A stretch of 64,000 nt of DNA from Pseudomonadota bacterium (lineage in GTDB: Bacteria; Pseudomonadota; Gammaproteobacteria; Xanthomonadales; Xanthomonadaceae). The translations under genes and the position numbers were made by a program. The stretch covers positions 75,442 through 139,441 of the forward strand of contig JAKACT010000007.1 of assembly GCA_021821195.1 (NCBI GenBank), read 5' to 3'. Shown here piece after piece: positions 48,651-60,960 of this stretch. Numbering within the stretch: the stretch's first letter is position 1; the number at the start of each line of letters is the position of its first letter. The notes below the pieces were generated by a model that saw nothing but the letters and a program-made list of their open reading frames with translations, had not been told where the DNA came from and did not search any database.

Positions 48651-48747
48651 GGTGTATCCCCTAGGGTTGGTTGGGTGGTTCACGTGCCGTGGTGCCCGCC
48701 GGTTACCGGTCCCGACTACGGGCGGTGACACGTGCGGAAGTTATAAC

Positions 48748-48762
48748 GCAGGATTCATGCCA
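48748..48762 (-). promoter_or_regulatory. Sigma-54 promoter of the first pilin gene
   Basis: Minus strand TGGCATGAATCCTGC has GG-N10-GC exactly and the TGGCA and TGC parts of the consensus. Start point would be near 48736, giving a leader of about 86 bases. Sigma-54 with PilR drives pilin genes in Pseudomonas and relatives, and pilR is the next gene. Confidence 0.65.
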
Positions 48763-48839
48763 GAAGCGGACAACACGGCCTGGGTGGCAGTTTCGTGATG
48801 GCTGTCACGCGTGTGGGTCCGCGCACCCGCAAGAGTGTA

Positions 48840-48873
48840 TGACGAATTGCGTCCATAAGTGACGTAATGCGTC
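48840..48873 (-). promoter_or_regulatory. Candidate PilR enhancer: paired 14-bp repeats
   Basis: TGACGAATTGCGTC (48840-48853) and TGACGTAATGCGTC (48860-48873) differ at two positions and start exactly 20 bases apart, two helix turns. Each is partly palindromic (GACG...CGTC). They lie about 100-140 bases upstream of the predicted start of the first pilin, the normal place for a sigma-54 activator site. Confidence 0.6.
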
Positions 48874-49210
48874 GCGATGTGCATTGAGCCATTCGGAGGT
48901 CACGCTTTGGGCGGCCTGATGGCGGGCGTGCTGACTGGGCCGGCCTTCGGGCGGCGCGCGGCTTACTTGAAAGGACTGGATGCGCTACCCGCGGGCGCAG
49001 CAGGCAAGGCGCGGCGACGGGGTCAATCGGCGGGGCGCGGATGTTCCTGTAGTAGTGCGCGTCGTGGTGCGCGCAGGAGGATACGGAATCCCTTGTGGCA
49101 CTAACGAGTGCCATGCTTGCTGTTGCCGGGATATTGGCAGTTGTTCAGGTTAGGCAGCGGGGTCCGCGCCAGCAGGCGGAGTGGGACGGATTTGCCCTGC
49201 CTTGTCGCAC
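48874..49210. other. Intergenic region between pilin enhancer and pilR
   Basis: No gene found. A short palindrome TGGCACT-AACG-AGTGCCA lies at 49096-49113 and could be an operator. The rest is GC-rich without repeats or a clear small reading frame with a ribosome site. Confidence 0.4.
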
Positions 49211-49239
49211 TTGGACGCGGCGTGGCAACCGGTTATGGT
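49211..49239 (+). promoter_or_regulatory. Possible pilR promoter
   Basis: TTGGAC (49211-49216), 17-base spacer, TATGGT (49234-49239). The start point would fall at or within a base or two of the pilR ATG at 49247, implying a leaderless or very short-leader message. Tentative. Confidence 0.35.
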
Positions 49240-49246
49240 GCGGCCG

Positions 49247-50698
<1,452 letters not shown>

Positions 50699-50790
50699 GG
50701 CGGCAGGGGGGGTGTCCCGAAAGAGCGATTCCTTCCTGCGCGGAAATGACGGGAGGTGTGCGCGGCACCAAGTGGCATTGACCTGAGCTG

Positions 50791-51084
50791 TCAGGCAACA
50801 GCAACGGTGATCTTCAGGCCCAGTGCGTGCGCGACCTTGCTTACGGTAGCGAAGCTTGGATTGCCTGTGCCGGAAAGTGCCTTGTACAGCCCCATGCGGG
50901 TCAGGCCCGTTTGTGCAGCCAGTTGCGTGATGTTCCTTGCGCGCGCAACGTCGCCCAGCGCCGCGAGAAGGAGAGCAGGATCGTCCTCTTCCGCGCAGGC
51001 AGACAGGTAGGCGGCAATGTCTTCTTCGGTCTCAAGGTAGTCGGCAGTATCAAACCGGGTGAAGGTTTCTTTGGTTTTGGCCAT
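50791..51084 (-). CDS. higA: HigA-type antitoxin (addiction module antidote)
   Basis: 97 residues: N-terminal FDTADYLETEEDIAAYLSAC typical of the 'probable addiction module antidote' family, then a helix-turn-helix (NITQLAAQTGLTRMGLYKALSGTGNPSFATVSKVAHALGL). It neutralises the toxin encoded two bases upstream and probably represses the pair. Start ATG 51084 has GGAGG a few bases upstream. Confidence 0.88.
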   Translation of the reverse strand: MAKTKETFTRFDTADYLETEEDIAAYLSACAEEDDPALLLAALGDVARARNITQLAAQTGLTRMGLYKALSGTGNPSFATVSKVAHALGLKITVAVA

Positions 51085-51086
51085 GA

Positions 51087-51383
51087 TCATTCCTCCCAGC
51101 AGGCTGCGATCTTTGTGGCAAGCCGGATGTCCTTGCTCTGGGTGGATTTGTCTCCGCCACAAAGCAGAAGGATCAACGTCTTGCCTTTGAACGTGTAGTA
51201 CACCTGGTAGCCGGGGCCATAGTCGATCTTCAGTTCGTTGATCCCGCCTGCAAGTGAGCGGGATTGGCCCGGATTGCCTAGCGACAGGCGTCTGATGCGG
51301 ACCTCGATTCTGGCCTTGGCGTCACGATCACGAAGTCTCCGCAGCCATGCATCAAAAGTGCTGCTCTTCAGGATCTCGTGCAT
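51087..51383 (-). CDS. higB: RelE/ParE-superfamily toxin (addiction module killer protein)
   Basis: 98 residues, MHEILKSSTFDAWLRRLRDRDAKARIEVRIRRL then GGINELKIDYGPGYQVYYTF and LLLCGGDKSTQSKDIRLA, the classical signature of the HigB-like 'killer' family that cuts ribosome-bound mRNA. Toxin precedes antitoxin, the HigBA order. The pair sits in the gap between pilR and pilS. Confidence 0.88.
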   Translation of the reverse strand: MHEILKSSTFDAWLRRLRDRDAKARIEVRIRRLSLGNPGQSRSLAGGINELKIDYGPGYQVYYTFKGKTLILLLCGGDKSTQSKDIRLATKIAACWEE

Positions 51384-51508
51384 GGCGCGACTGTAGACCC
51401 TGCGTTGCAAAAAAGACAACTGTGGTTTACAGCATCTCTGCCGCCTGGCGCAGCCATGCAGCGGCGCGGTTTGATCCAAGGCACGTGGGGGCGGGTGGCG
51501 GACCCCGC

Positions 51509-53122
51509 TCAGGCCGTATCGATCGCCCGCGCGCCGGCCAGGCGGATGCGGAAGCAGGCGCCGCCGGCGGGGATGGCGACGTAGCTGAGGTCGGCCTGGT
51601 TGGCCAGGCACATCTCGCGGGCGATGTAGAGGCCCAGTCCGGTGCCGTGGCTGGAGGTGGTGAAGAACGGGTGGAACAGCTGGCCGGCGACGGTTTCGGG
51701 AATGCCGGGGCCGTGGTCGACCACGTCTAGCAGGGGCGCGTCCTTGGCGTCGCGGTGCACGTGCAGCGACACGCGCGCGGGTTCGCCGGGCATGCGGCCG
51801 TAGACCAGGGCGTTGTGCACCAGCACGGTGACTATCTGCTGCAGCTGCCGGCGATCGACCAGGCAGGGCACCGGCCGGCCGTCGGTGCGGGCGTCCAGGG
51901 TGTCGCGGTCGAGCGGGTGGCTGTTGCAGTAGTCGACGACGAAATGGCGGGCGAATTCGCCCAGGTCCACGTGCTCGGGCTGGGCGCGCTCGCGCCGGGC
52001 CAGCCCCAGCACGTTCTCGACGATGCCGTTCATGCGCCGGGTCTGCTGGTAGATGATCTCCAGCAGGCGGCGGTCGGCCTCGGGGATGTCGCGCGACTCC
52101 TCCAGCAGCTGGGTGGCGTAGCTGATCGCCGCCAGCGGGTTGCGGATCTCGTGGGCCAGGCTGGCGGAAAAGCGGCCCAGCGTGGCCAAGGTCAGGGTTT
52201 CCGCGCGCCGCGAGGCCAGCTCGGCGTCGTCCAGGAACACCAGCACCTGGTCGCCCTCGGCCAGCAGGCGGGCGAAGCGCGGCAGCACCTCCGGCAGGTC
52301 GGCGGCCAGCTGCATCGGGATGGGATCGTTGTGGCCGTCGCGCTCCCAGCGCCGCAGCCTTGCCTCCAGCGCGGGCGCGGCGGTCGCCAGCAGGCGCCGG
52401 CCGTGGCCGGCATCGCCCAGCTGCAGCATGGCGGCCTCGTTGGCGAGGCGGATCTCGTCGTTGCCGTCCACCAGCAGCACGCCGGTGCGCATGCGGCGGA
52501 TGATCAGTTCGTTGACCTCGGCCAGGTTGGCGACCTGGCTGCCGCGCTGCTCGGCCAGCGCCTGGCTGGCGCGCAGCTGCCGCCCCAGCAGGCTGGTGAG
52601 GGTGGCCAGCGCCAGGTAGCTGGTGGCGTACATCACCGCTTCCACCGCCGGGCGGCCGTCGTCCTCGCTGGCCACGATGCTCCAGGCGTATTGCAGCAGC
52701 AGCGCCAGGCTGGCGGCGCCGGCCACCGCCAGGCCGCGGCGCAGCGGCAGCAGCAGGGCGGCGGCACCGACGTTGAACAGCAGCATCATGGCGATGCTGG
52801 AGGCCAGCGCCGGCAGCGCATGCATGGCCAGCGCGGTGACCAGGACGTCGCCGGCCACGCCGGTGGCCACCTGCGACTCCACCGCCCCGCGCCGGCCGGT
52901 GGCGAACAGCACCATCGCGCCCAGCAGGTAGGCCAGCGCCACCGCCGCAGCCAGCTGCGGATGGCGCGGCTGCGCCAGCAGGTCGCCGACCGGGCCGAAT
53001 ACCGTCAGGCACAGCAGCGCGGCCTCGAACACCCGGTAAAGCGTGAAGAAATAGAGTTCCCGCCGGATTTCGGCGTGGTGGACCGAACGGGCGTCGGTGG
53101 TCGCGGCGTCGGGCGGGGCCAT
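51509..53122 (-). CDS. pilS: Sensor histidine kinase PilS
   Basis: 537 residues from ATG 53122. About six membrane segments (residues 25-190) without a large periplasmic domain, then a PAS-like region (NELIIRRMRTGVLLVDGNDEI), HisKA with phospho-accepting His in ASLAHEIRNPLAAISYATQLL, and HATPase motifs N-box, DHGPGIP and GTGLGLYIAREM. PilS senses pilin in the membrane in P. aeruginosa and controls PilR. Divergent from sucC. Confidence 0.9.
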   Translation of the reverse strand: MAPPDAATTDARSVHHAEIRRELYFFTLYRVFEAALLCLTVFGPVGDLLAQPRHPQLAAAVALAYLLGAMVLFATGRRGAVESQVATGVAGDVLVTALAMHALPALASSIAMMLLFNVGAAALLLPLRRGLAVAGAASLALLLQYAWSIVASEDDGRPAVEAVMYATSYLALATLTSLLGRQLRASQALAEQRGSQVANLAEVNELIIRRMRTGVLLVDGNDEIRLANEAAMLQLGDAGHGRRLLATAAPALEARLRRWERDGHNDPIPMQLAADLPEVLPRFARLLAEGDQVLVFLDDAELASRRAETLTLATLGRFSASLAHEIRNPLAAISYATQLLEESRDIPEADRRLLEIIYQQTRRMNGIVENVLGLARRERAQPEHVDLGEFARHFVVDYCNSHPLDRDTLDARTDGRPVPCLVDRRQLQQIVTVLVHNALVYGRMPGEPARVSLHVHRDAKDAPLLDVVDHGPGIPETVAGQLFHPFFTTSSHGTGLGLYIAREMCLANQADLSYVAIPAGGACFRIRLAGARAIDTA

Positions 53123-53267
53123 GGGGCCCGAGTATGCGGGATGCGACGGGGATCGAAGCATGCGGCGCCGCAACACGTTAAAATGGCCGGCCGCCCGCGC
53201 CGGACCGGTTCCACCGGACACGCGGAGCGTTCCAGCCGTTATCGGCAAATTCCTCCCCGGGTGATCC

Positions 53268-54437
<1,170 letters not shown>

Positions 54438-54447
54438 TCCCACATCC

Positions 54448-54525
54448 GTAGGAGCGCACCGCAGGGGCGCGACCGGTTTTGCCGGATCACGCCAAGAGCA
54501 TCGCGCCCCTGCGGTGCGCTCCTAC
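54448..54525. repeat. REP-like perfect 25-bp inverted repeat between sucC and sucD
   Basis: Arms 54448-54472 and 54501-54525 are exact reverse complements (start GTAGGAGCGCACCGCAGG) with a 28-base spacer. GTAGGAGCG palindromes are a well-known extragenic repeat type in Pseudomonas and xanthomonads. It fills most of the gap inside the sucCD operon and would form a stable mRNA hairpin. Confidence 0.88.
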
Positions 54526-54546
54526 GACAGCAAAGGATTCAATCCC

Positions 54547-55422
54547 ATGTCCGTTCTCATCAACAAGAACACCAAGGTGATCGTGCAGGGCTTCACCGGC
54601 CAGCAGGGCACCTTCCACGCCACCCAGATGGTGGAATACGGCACCCAGGTCGTTGGCGGCGTGACGCCCGGCAAGGGCGGCACCACCCACATCGAGCTGC
54701 CGGTGTTCAACACCGTGGCCGAAGCCGTGGCCTCCACCGGCGCCAATGCCTCCGTGATCTACGTGCCGCCGCCGTTCGCGGCCGACGCGATCCTGGAAGC
54801 CGCGGCCGCCGGCATCAAGGTCATCGTCTGCATCACCGAGGGCATCCCGGTGCTGGACATGCTGCGCGTGAAGAACGTGCTGAAGCAGCACCCGGACGTG
54901 GTGCTGGTCGGCCCGAACTGCCCCGGCATCATCACCCCGGGCGAGTGCAAGATCGGCATCATGCCGGGCCACATCCACCAGAAGGGCAAGATCGGCATCG
55001 TCAGCCGCTCCGGCACGCTGACCTACGAAGCCGTGAAGCAGACCACCGCCGCCGGCCTCGGCCAGTCCACCGTGATCGGCATCGGCGGCGACCCGATCAA
55101 CGGCCTGAACTTCGTCGACTGCCTGAAGCTGTTCAACGAAGACCCGCAGACCGAAGGCATCATCATGGTCGGCGAGATCGGCGGTGCGGCGGAGGAAGCC
55201 GGCGCCGAGTACATCAAGAACCACGTCAAGAAGCCGGTGGTCGGCTTTATCGCCGGCGCGTCCGCGCCGAAGGGCAAGCGCATGGGCCACGCCGGTGCGA
55301 TCGCTTCCGGCGGTTCGGGCACGGCCGAAGGCAAGTTCGCGGCGATGGAAGCCGCCGGCGTCACCACGGTGAAGTCGCCGGGCGACCTGGGCGCGGCCAT
55401 CGCGGCACGCCTGGCCAAGTAA
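54547..55422 (+). CDS. sucD: Succinyl-CoA synthetase, alpha subunit
   Basis: 291 residues. CoA-binding N-terminus ([18 protein letters not shown]), [20 protein letters not shown] and the active-site His in [18 protein letters not shown], which carries the phosphate. ATG 54547 is the family start. The 109-base gap to sucC holds the REP-like repeat. Confidence 0.97.
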   Translation: MSVLINKNTKVIVQGFTGQQGTFHATQMVEYGTQVVGGVTPGKGGTTHIELPVFNTVAEAVASTGANASVIYVPPPFAADAILEAAAAGIKVIVCITEGIPVLDMLRVKNVLKQHPDVVLVGPNCPGIITPGECKIGIMPGHIHQKGKIGIVSRSGTLTYEAVKQTTAAGLGQSTVIGIGGDPINGLNFVDCLKLFNEDPQTEGIIMVGEIGGAAEEAGAEYIKNHVKKPVVGFIAGASAPKGKRMGHAGAIASGGSGTAEGKFAAMEAAGVTTVKSPGDLGAAIAARLAK

Positions 55423-55445
55423 GCCAGCGCTTCATCCGCACGACG

Positions 55446-55471
55446 CAAAGGCCGCCTCCGGGCGGCCTTTG
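55446..55471 (+). terminator. Terminator of sucCD
   Basis: Stem CAAAGGCCGCC (55446-55456) with GGCGGCCTTTG (55461-55471), four-base loop, 23 bases after sucD. Followed by TCGTTT, a short and interrupted T run. Confidence 0.75.
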
Positions 55472-55513
55472 TCGTTTCTGGTGCCGGCCCACTGCCGTCG
55501 CGGTGTGCAAAAG

Positions 55514-55541
55514 AAAACGGCGGCCCAAAGGCCGCCGTTTT
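55514..55541 (-). terminator. Terminator of hppA
   Basis: 12-bp stem AAAACGGCGGCC (55514-55525) with GGCCGCCGTTTT (55530-55541), loop four. On the minus strand the stem ends in TTTT and continues CTTTT, so it serves hppA; it may act on both strands. Confidence 0.8.
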
Positions 55542-55560
55542 CGTGTCGCGTGACGCCGGC

Positions 55561-57765
<2,205 letters not shown>

Positions 57766-58000
57766 GAAACCCCTCCCCGGAGTGTTCGAATGGAAGAATC
57801 AGGTTGTCGTGCCCACCCATGGGCGGGCGACATCCGACTATCGCACACCCGAACCGGCGGGCGTGAGCTGCCGCCGGGTTTCGCGGGGATACGGCCGCCT
57901 GCATGCGCGAACGATGGACGCACGCGGGCATGCGTCGCGGCGTGATTCAGCCAGCCCATGCCAGTCTGGCCATCCGATCCGTGTTGCCGAGGCTGTTTCG

Positions 58001-58504
58001 ATGTTGCGACTGCACACGTTCTGCGCCGGCCTGCTTGCCGCTTCCGTGGCGATTGCAGGCGATGGTGCCCCGGAAATCCAGCGCGCCCCCGCCGCGCCAC
58101 AGGCCGTTGGCGTGGCGCACACCCTGCGCACCATCCCCGAGGCCTGCGCGCGGCTGGAAGGGCGTTTCACCGGCGATGCCGCCGCCCCCTACGCGCTGGC
58201 TACAGTCCGCAGCGCCGCGCGCTGCCAGCCGCGCGCGGCGCTGCGGCAACAGGCGCCCAAGGTGGATGCAGCAGGGTGGGTATTGAATGACTTGATCCGC
58301 GTACCCAGCGCGGCCTGCCCGTCGCAACAGGCCGTGGTGCGGGTGTGGCGCAAGCCGGCAGGCAGCGCTGCGCCGAAGATGGATGCGCAGGGCAAGGCCC
58401 GCGTCTATCTCAAGGACGGATTGGATGCGGCGGCGGCGGGCCAGCTGGGGGCGATCCCGCAGTACGCGGTGGCGATGGCGGTGGAAGGCAAGGACTGCCG
58501 CTGA
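58001..58504 (+). CDS. Secreted hypothetical protein
   Basis: 167 residues with a signal peptide (MLRLHTFCAGLLAASVAIAG, cut after AIAG or nearby). Mature part has four or five cysteines and no motif I recognise (AHTLRTIPEACARLEGRF, SAARCQPRAAL, VPSAACPSQQAVVRVW). Likely periplasmic. Divergent from hppA with a 235-base gap in which I see no clear promoter. Confidence 0.7.
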   Translation: MLRLHTFCAGLLAASVAIAGDGAPEIQRAPAAPQAVGVAHTLRTIPEACARLEGRFTGDAAAPYALATVRSAARCQPRAALRQQAPKVDAAGWVLNDLIRVPSAACPSQQAVVRVWRKPAGSAAPKMDAQGKARVYLKDGLDAAAAGQLGAIPQYAVAMAVEGKDCR

Positions 58505-58511
58505 GTGCCGC

Positions 58512-58736
58512 TTAGTCCGGCACCACCACCCGCTTGAGCTTGCTGCCGGCGCCGGTCTTGATGGTGATGGACGATTTCGTGCAGCCGAAGGTGCGCGCCA
58601 CCAGCTCGACCAGCTCCGCGTTGGCCTTGCCATCGACCGGCGGCGATTTCAGCTGCGCAAGCCAAGTACCGTCGTCCTGCTGGGTGAGCGCGGAGACGCG
58701 GCTGTTGGGCTTGGCCTTGACCAGGAGGATGGGCAT
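58512..58736 (-). CDS. YggU family (DUF167) protein
   Basis: 74 residues: MPILLVKAKPNSRVSAL, LKSPPVDGKANAELVELVA and SSITIKTGAGSKLKRVVV cover the short alpha/beta DUF167 domain. Function unknown in the family. Complete despite its length. Converges with the secreted protein gene. Confidence 0.85.
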   Translation of the reverse strand: MPILLVKAKPNSRVSALTQQDDGTWLAQLKSPPVDGKANAELVELVARTFGCTKSSITIKTGAGSKLKRVVVPD

Positions 58737-58817
58737 GCGGGGAGGATTGCACGTGCCCCGTGGGCTGGAAAGTAGAGAGCCCCCTTGCGGGGGCTCCGGT
58801 GGCGCAGGCCGTTGCGA

Positions 58818-59300
58818 TCAGTCGCCGAGCGGCTTGGAAGGCTTCAGCTTCGACGCCGCCGCATCGAAAGCGGCACGGTCGGACGGGCTCAGGTTCGGGC
58901 GCCCGGTCATCATGCCCATCGTGATCGAACCCTGCACGAAATAGGTCTCACCGGCCTCGACTTCCATGGTCAGGACGTCCTTGGCTTCCGAGTGCACGGT
59001 GTACTGGTGGGTGCCCGGTTCGACCGCGGCGACGAAGTAGTTGCCGCTGCGGAGCTTGCCGAGTTCCGTCTCGCCTTCGCGGACGATGAAGCCGACGGCC
59101 GCGCCGGCGAACTTCGAGGGGCGGAAGAACACGATCTGGCCCTTGCCTTCCGGCACGGCTCCAATCATCGAAGCGGTGGCGCTGTTGGCTGCCGGGCTGG
59201 CCGCGCTGGTGGCGTCCTGCGCGGTGGCGTCCTGTGCCTGTGCGGTGGCGCAGGCCAGGCCGAGGAAGGCGGTCAGGCAGATTCTGCTTGCAAGGTTCAC
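58818..59300 (-). CDS. Exported DUF2846-like protein
   Basis: 160 residues from GTG 59300, with AGGAAA about seven bases upstream. Signal peptide MNLASRICLTAFLGLACATAQAQ. Mature domain has GQIVFFRPSKFAGAAVGFIV, GNYFVAAVEPGTHQYTVHSE and EAGETYFVQGSI, the pattern of DUF2846 domains, which resemble PEGA-like beta folds. Role unknown. Start overlaps the stop of the upstream gene (GTGA), so the two are coupled. Confidence 0.78.
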   Translation of the reverse strand: MNLASRICLTAFLGLACATAQAQDATAQDATSAASPAANSATASMIGAVPEGKGQIVFFRPSKFAGAAVGFIVREGETELGKLRSGNYFVAAVEPGTHQYTVHSEAKDVLTMEVEAGETYFVQGSITMGMMTGRPNLSPSDRAAFDAAASKLKPSKPLGD

Positions 59301-59920
59301 TGTGGTGTTTCCTGGTTGGGTGGTGTGTTGGGTGGAACAGGATTCGTGGGTTCGCGCATTCGTGGCGGTATTTCCAGCTTGGCGGCCCCGATGCTGCCGG
59401 CCGGTACGACCATCTGGCCGCCGCGGATGAAGATGCCTAGCAGGGCGCCAGCGGGCGCCGCGGAGGCCAGGGCGATGGTGGCGCCGATGGCAGTCGCGCT
59501 GCGATCCTTGCCGGTGCCGGTCAGGCGCAGCGCGCGCAGTCGGAGTGGGCCCTGCGGCGTATCCAGGTAGCGCGCCGCAAGGATGAGTTCGCCGGGCTTG
59601 CCGCCGGTGCGCGCGCGGTCGGCATGCACCACTTCTCCCCGCCCCGGCGTGCCGGACGCGAGCACGGTGCCGTCGGGAAGCACGACCGCTTGTGCCAGCC
59701 GCAGGGCGAACGTGTCGCCGCGATGCTGTTGCGAGGAGTCGAGCTGCTCGGTGATTTCGATCGCCACGGGGATGACGGCAGGCGCCGGTTCCATGTTGCC
59801 TGCGTCGCCCGTCGCGGCCAATCCGGACGGGGGCAGGGCCTGTGCCCATGCCGTGGTCGCGCTAACGCACGCGGCCAGCAGGCACGCCGCCACCCGATTC
59901 CCGTGCAATCGAATCCCCAT
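59297..59920 (-). CDS. Secreted hypothetical protein, possible cell-envelope beta-domain
   Basis: 207 residues from ATG 59920. Signal peptide MGIRLHGNRVAACLLAACVSATTAWAQA. Mature part: IPVAIEITEQLDSSQQHRGDTFALRLAQAVVLPDGTVLASGTPGRGEVV, a beta-rich segment seen in TrbI/flagellar-like 'conjugal transfer' and envelope proteins, then a glycine/alanine segment and a proline-rich tail. I do not assign a function. Coupled to the DUF2846-like gene. Confidence 0.65.
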   Translation of the reverse strand: MGIRLHGNRVAACLLAACVSATTAWAQALPPSGLAATGDAGNMEPAPAVIPVAIEITEQLDSSQQHRGDTFALRLAQAVVLPDGTVLASGTPGRGEVVHADRARTGGKPGELILAARYLDTPQGPLRLRALRLTGTGKDRSATAIGATIALASAAPAGALLGIFIRGGQMVVPAGSIGAAKLEIPPRMREPTNPVPPNTPPNQETPQ

Positions 59921-60087
59921 CCTTGCGATCACCCGCCTCCCCAATCCCCGCGGCGAGTCTAAGGGATCGACCCCGGGCTTCGCCATGTGGAGATGCGCCG
60001 GCACGGAGCCAGCAGCCGTCCGTTGGCATGGAAAGAAGAACGCCCGGGAAGACCGGGCGTTCGTAGGGTGCGTGTCGAGGGCCGCGG

Positions 60088-60894
60088 TCAGTCGCCGACC
60101 TTGAGCGTGCCGCCCTTGCCCAGGCCGCCCTTGACCTGCTGCGGCTTGTAGTCGCGCATGGCCCGCACCAGGTTGTTGTAGGCCTCGCCGAAGGCGGCGG
60201 CGATGGTCTTGCCTTCCGCGGTGTTGCTGTAGCCGCCCAGCGCGCCGAAGCCGCTGCTGCCAAAACCGCCGCCGCCGAGGCCGAAGCTGGTCTTCTTGGC
60301 CGCGCCCATCGCCACCCCGATCTGTACGCCGGAACGGTTGTCGATCATGGTCAGCATGGTTTCGGCCTTGCCGAACTTCAGCCCGCCGGCCAGCGCGCCG
60401 ACCGCGCCCAGCGCGCCGCCGAAGTGGCCCAGTGCGCCGCCGATGCCGCCTGCATTCTTCTGCGAGAAGTTGATGCTGGGGCTGACGGTGTAGTCGGCGG
60501 CGACCATCTGGCCCTTGCCGAAGTTGCTGCCGGCGCGCATTTCACCGCTGTCCTGCAGCGCGCGCTCCTGCATCATGTTCTGCATCGCACGGCCGCGTTC
60601 CACCACCACGAAGCAGTTGGACTGCTGGATCAGCATGCGGATCACCGGCACCGTCGACGGCAGGCGCATGTCGGTGGTGAGGTAGCGGTACCAGTCGCCT
60701 TCCTGCTCCTCGACCACCGCGATCGTGCCCATCGGCTCGTCGCAGGTTTCGAGGTTGGCGCCGGTGTTCTGTGCGTTGGCACCGCCGGCGGAACCCTGCG
60801 GGTCGTTCTTCTTCTTGCTGAACTGCGCCTGCGCAGGCGCGCTGGCCACGGCCACGGTCAAGGCCAGCGCGGCGGCGGTGAATGCGATCTTCAT
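60088..60894 (-). CDS. CsgG/HfaB-like exported protein
   Basis: 268 residues from ATG 60894 (60909 alternative). Signal peptide MKIAFTAAALALTVAVASAPAQAQ. Mature segments VIRMLIQQSNCFVVVERGRAMQNMMQERAL and VAADYTVSPSINFSQ and AETMLTMIDNRSGVQIGVAMG resemble CsgG-family proteins, which form outer-membrane export pores or sense envelope state. The glycine-rich middle stretch (GGIGGALGHFGGALGAVGAL and GLGGGGFGSSGFG) is unusual. There is no lipobox, so it differs from lipoprotein CsgG. No curli genes nearby. Confidence 0.65.
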   Translation of the reverse strand: MKIAFTAAALALTVAVASAPAQAQFSKKKNDPQGSAGGANAQNTGANLETCDEPMGTIAVVEEQEGDWYRYLTTDMRLPSTVPVIRMLIQQSNCFVVVERGRAMQNMMQERALQDSGEMRAGSNFGKGQMVAADYTVSPSINFSQKNAGGIGGALGHFGGALGAVGALAGGLKFGKAETMLTMIDNRSGVQIGVAMGAAKKTSFGLGGGGFGSSGFGALGGYSNTAEGKTIAAAFGEAYNNLVRAMRDYKPQQVKGGLGKGGTLKVGD

Positions 60895-60960
60895 GGTGTC
60901 CCCGTTCAATGTGATGAGCGTCGCGAAATGCGCGCGGTGGTGAGTTTAAACCGGAGGCGT

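Noticed and set aside
48840-48873. CRISPR-like or tandem repeat array
   Set aside because: Only two units with a six-base gap; fits a regulator site, not an array. No CRISPR array found anywhere in the window.
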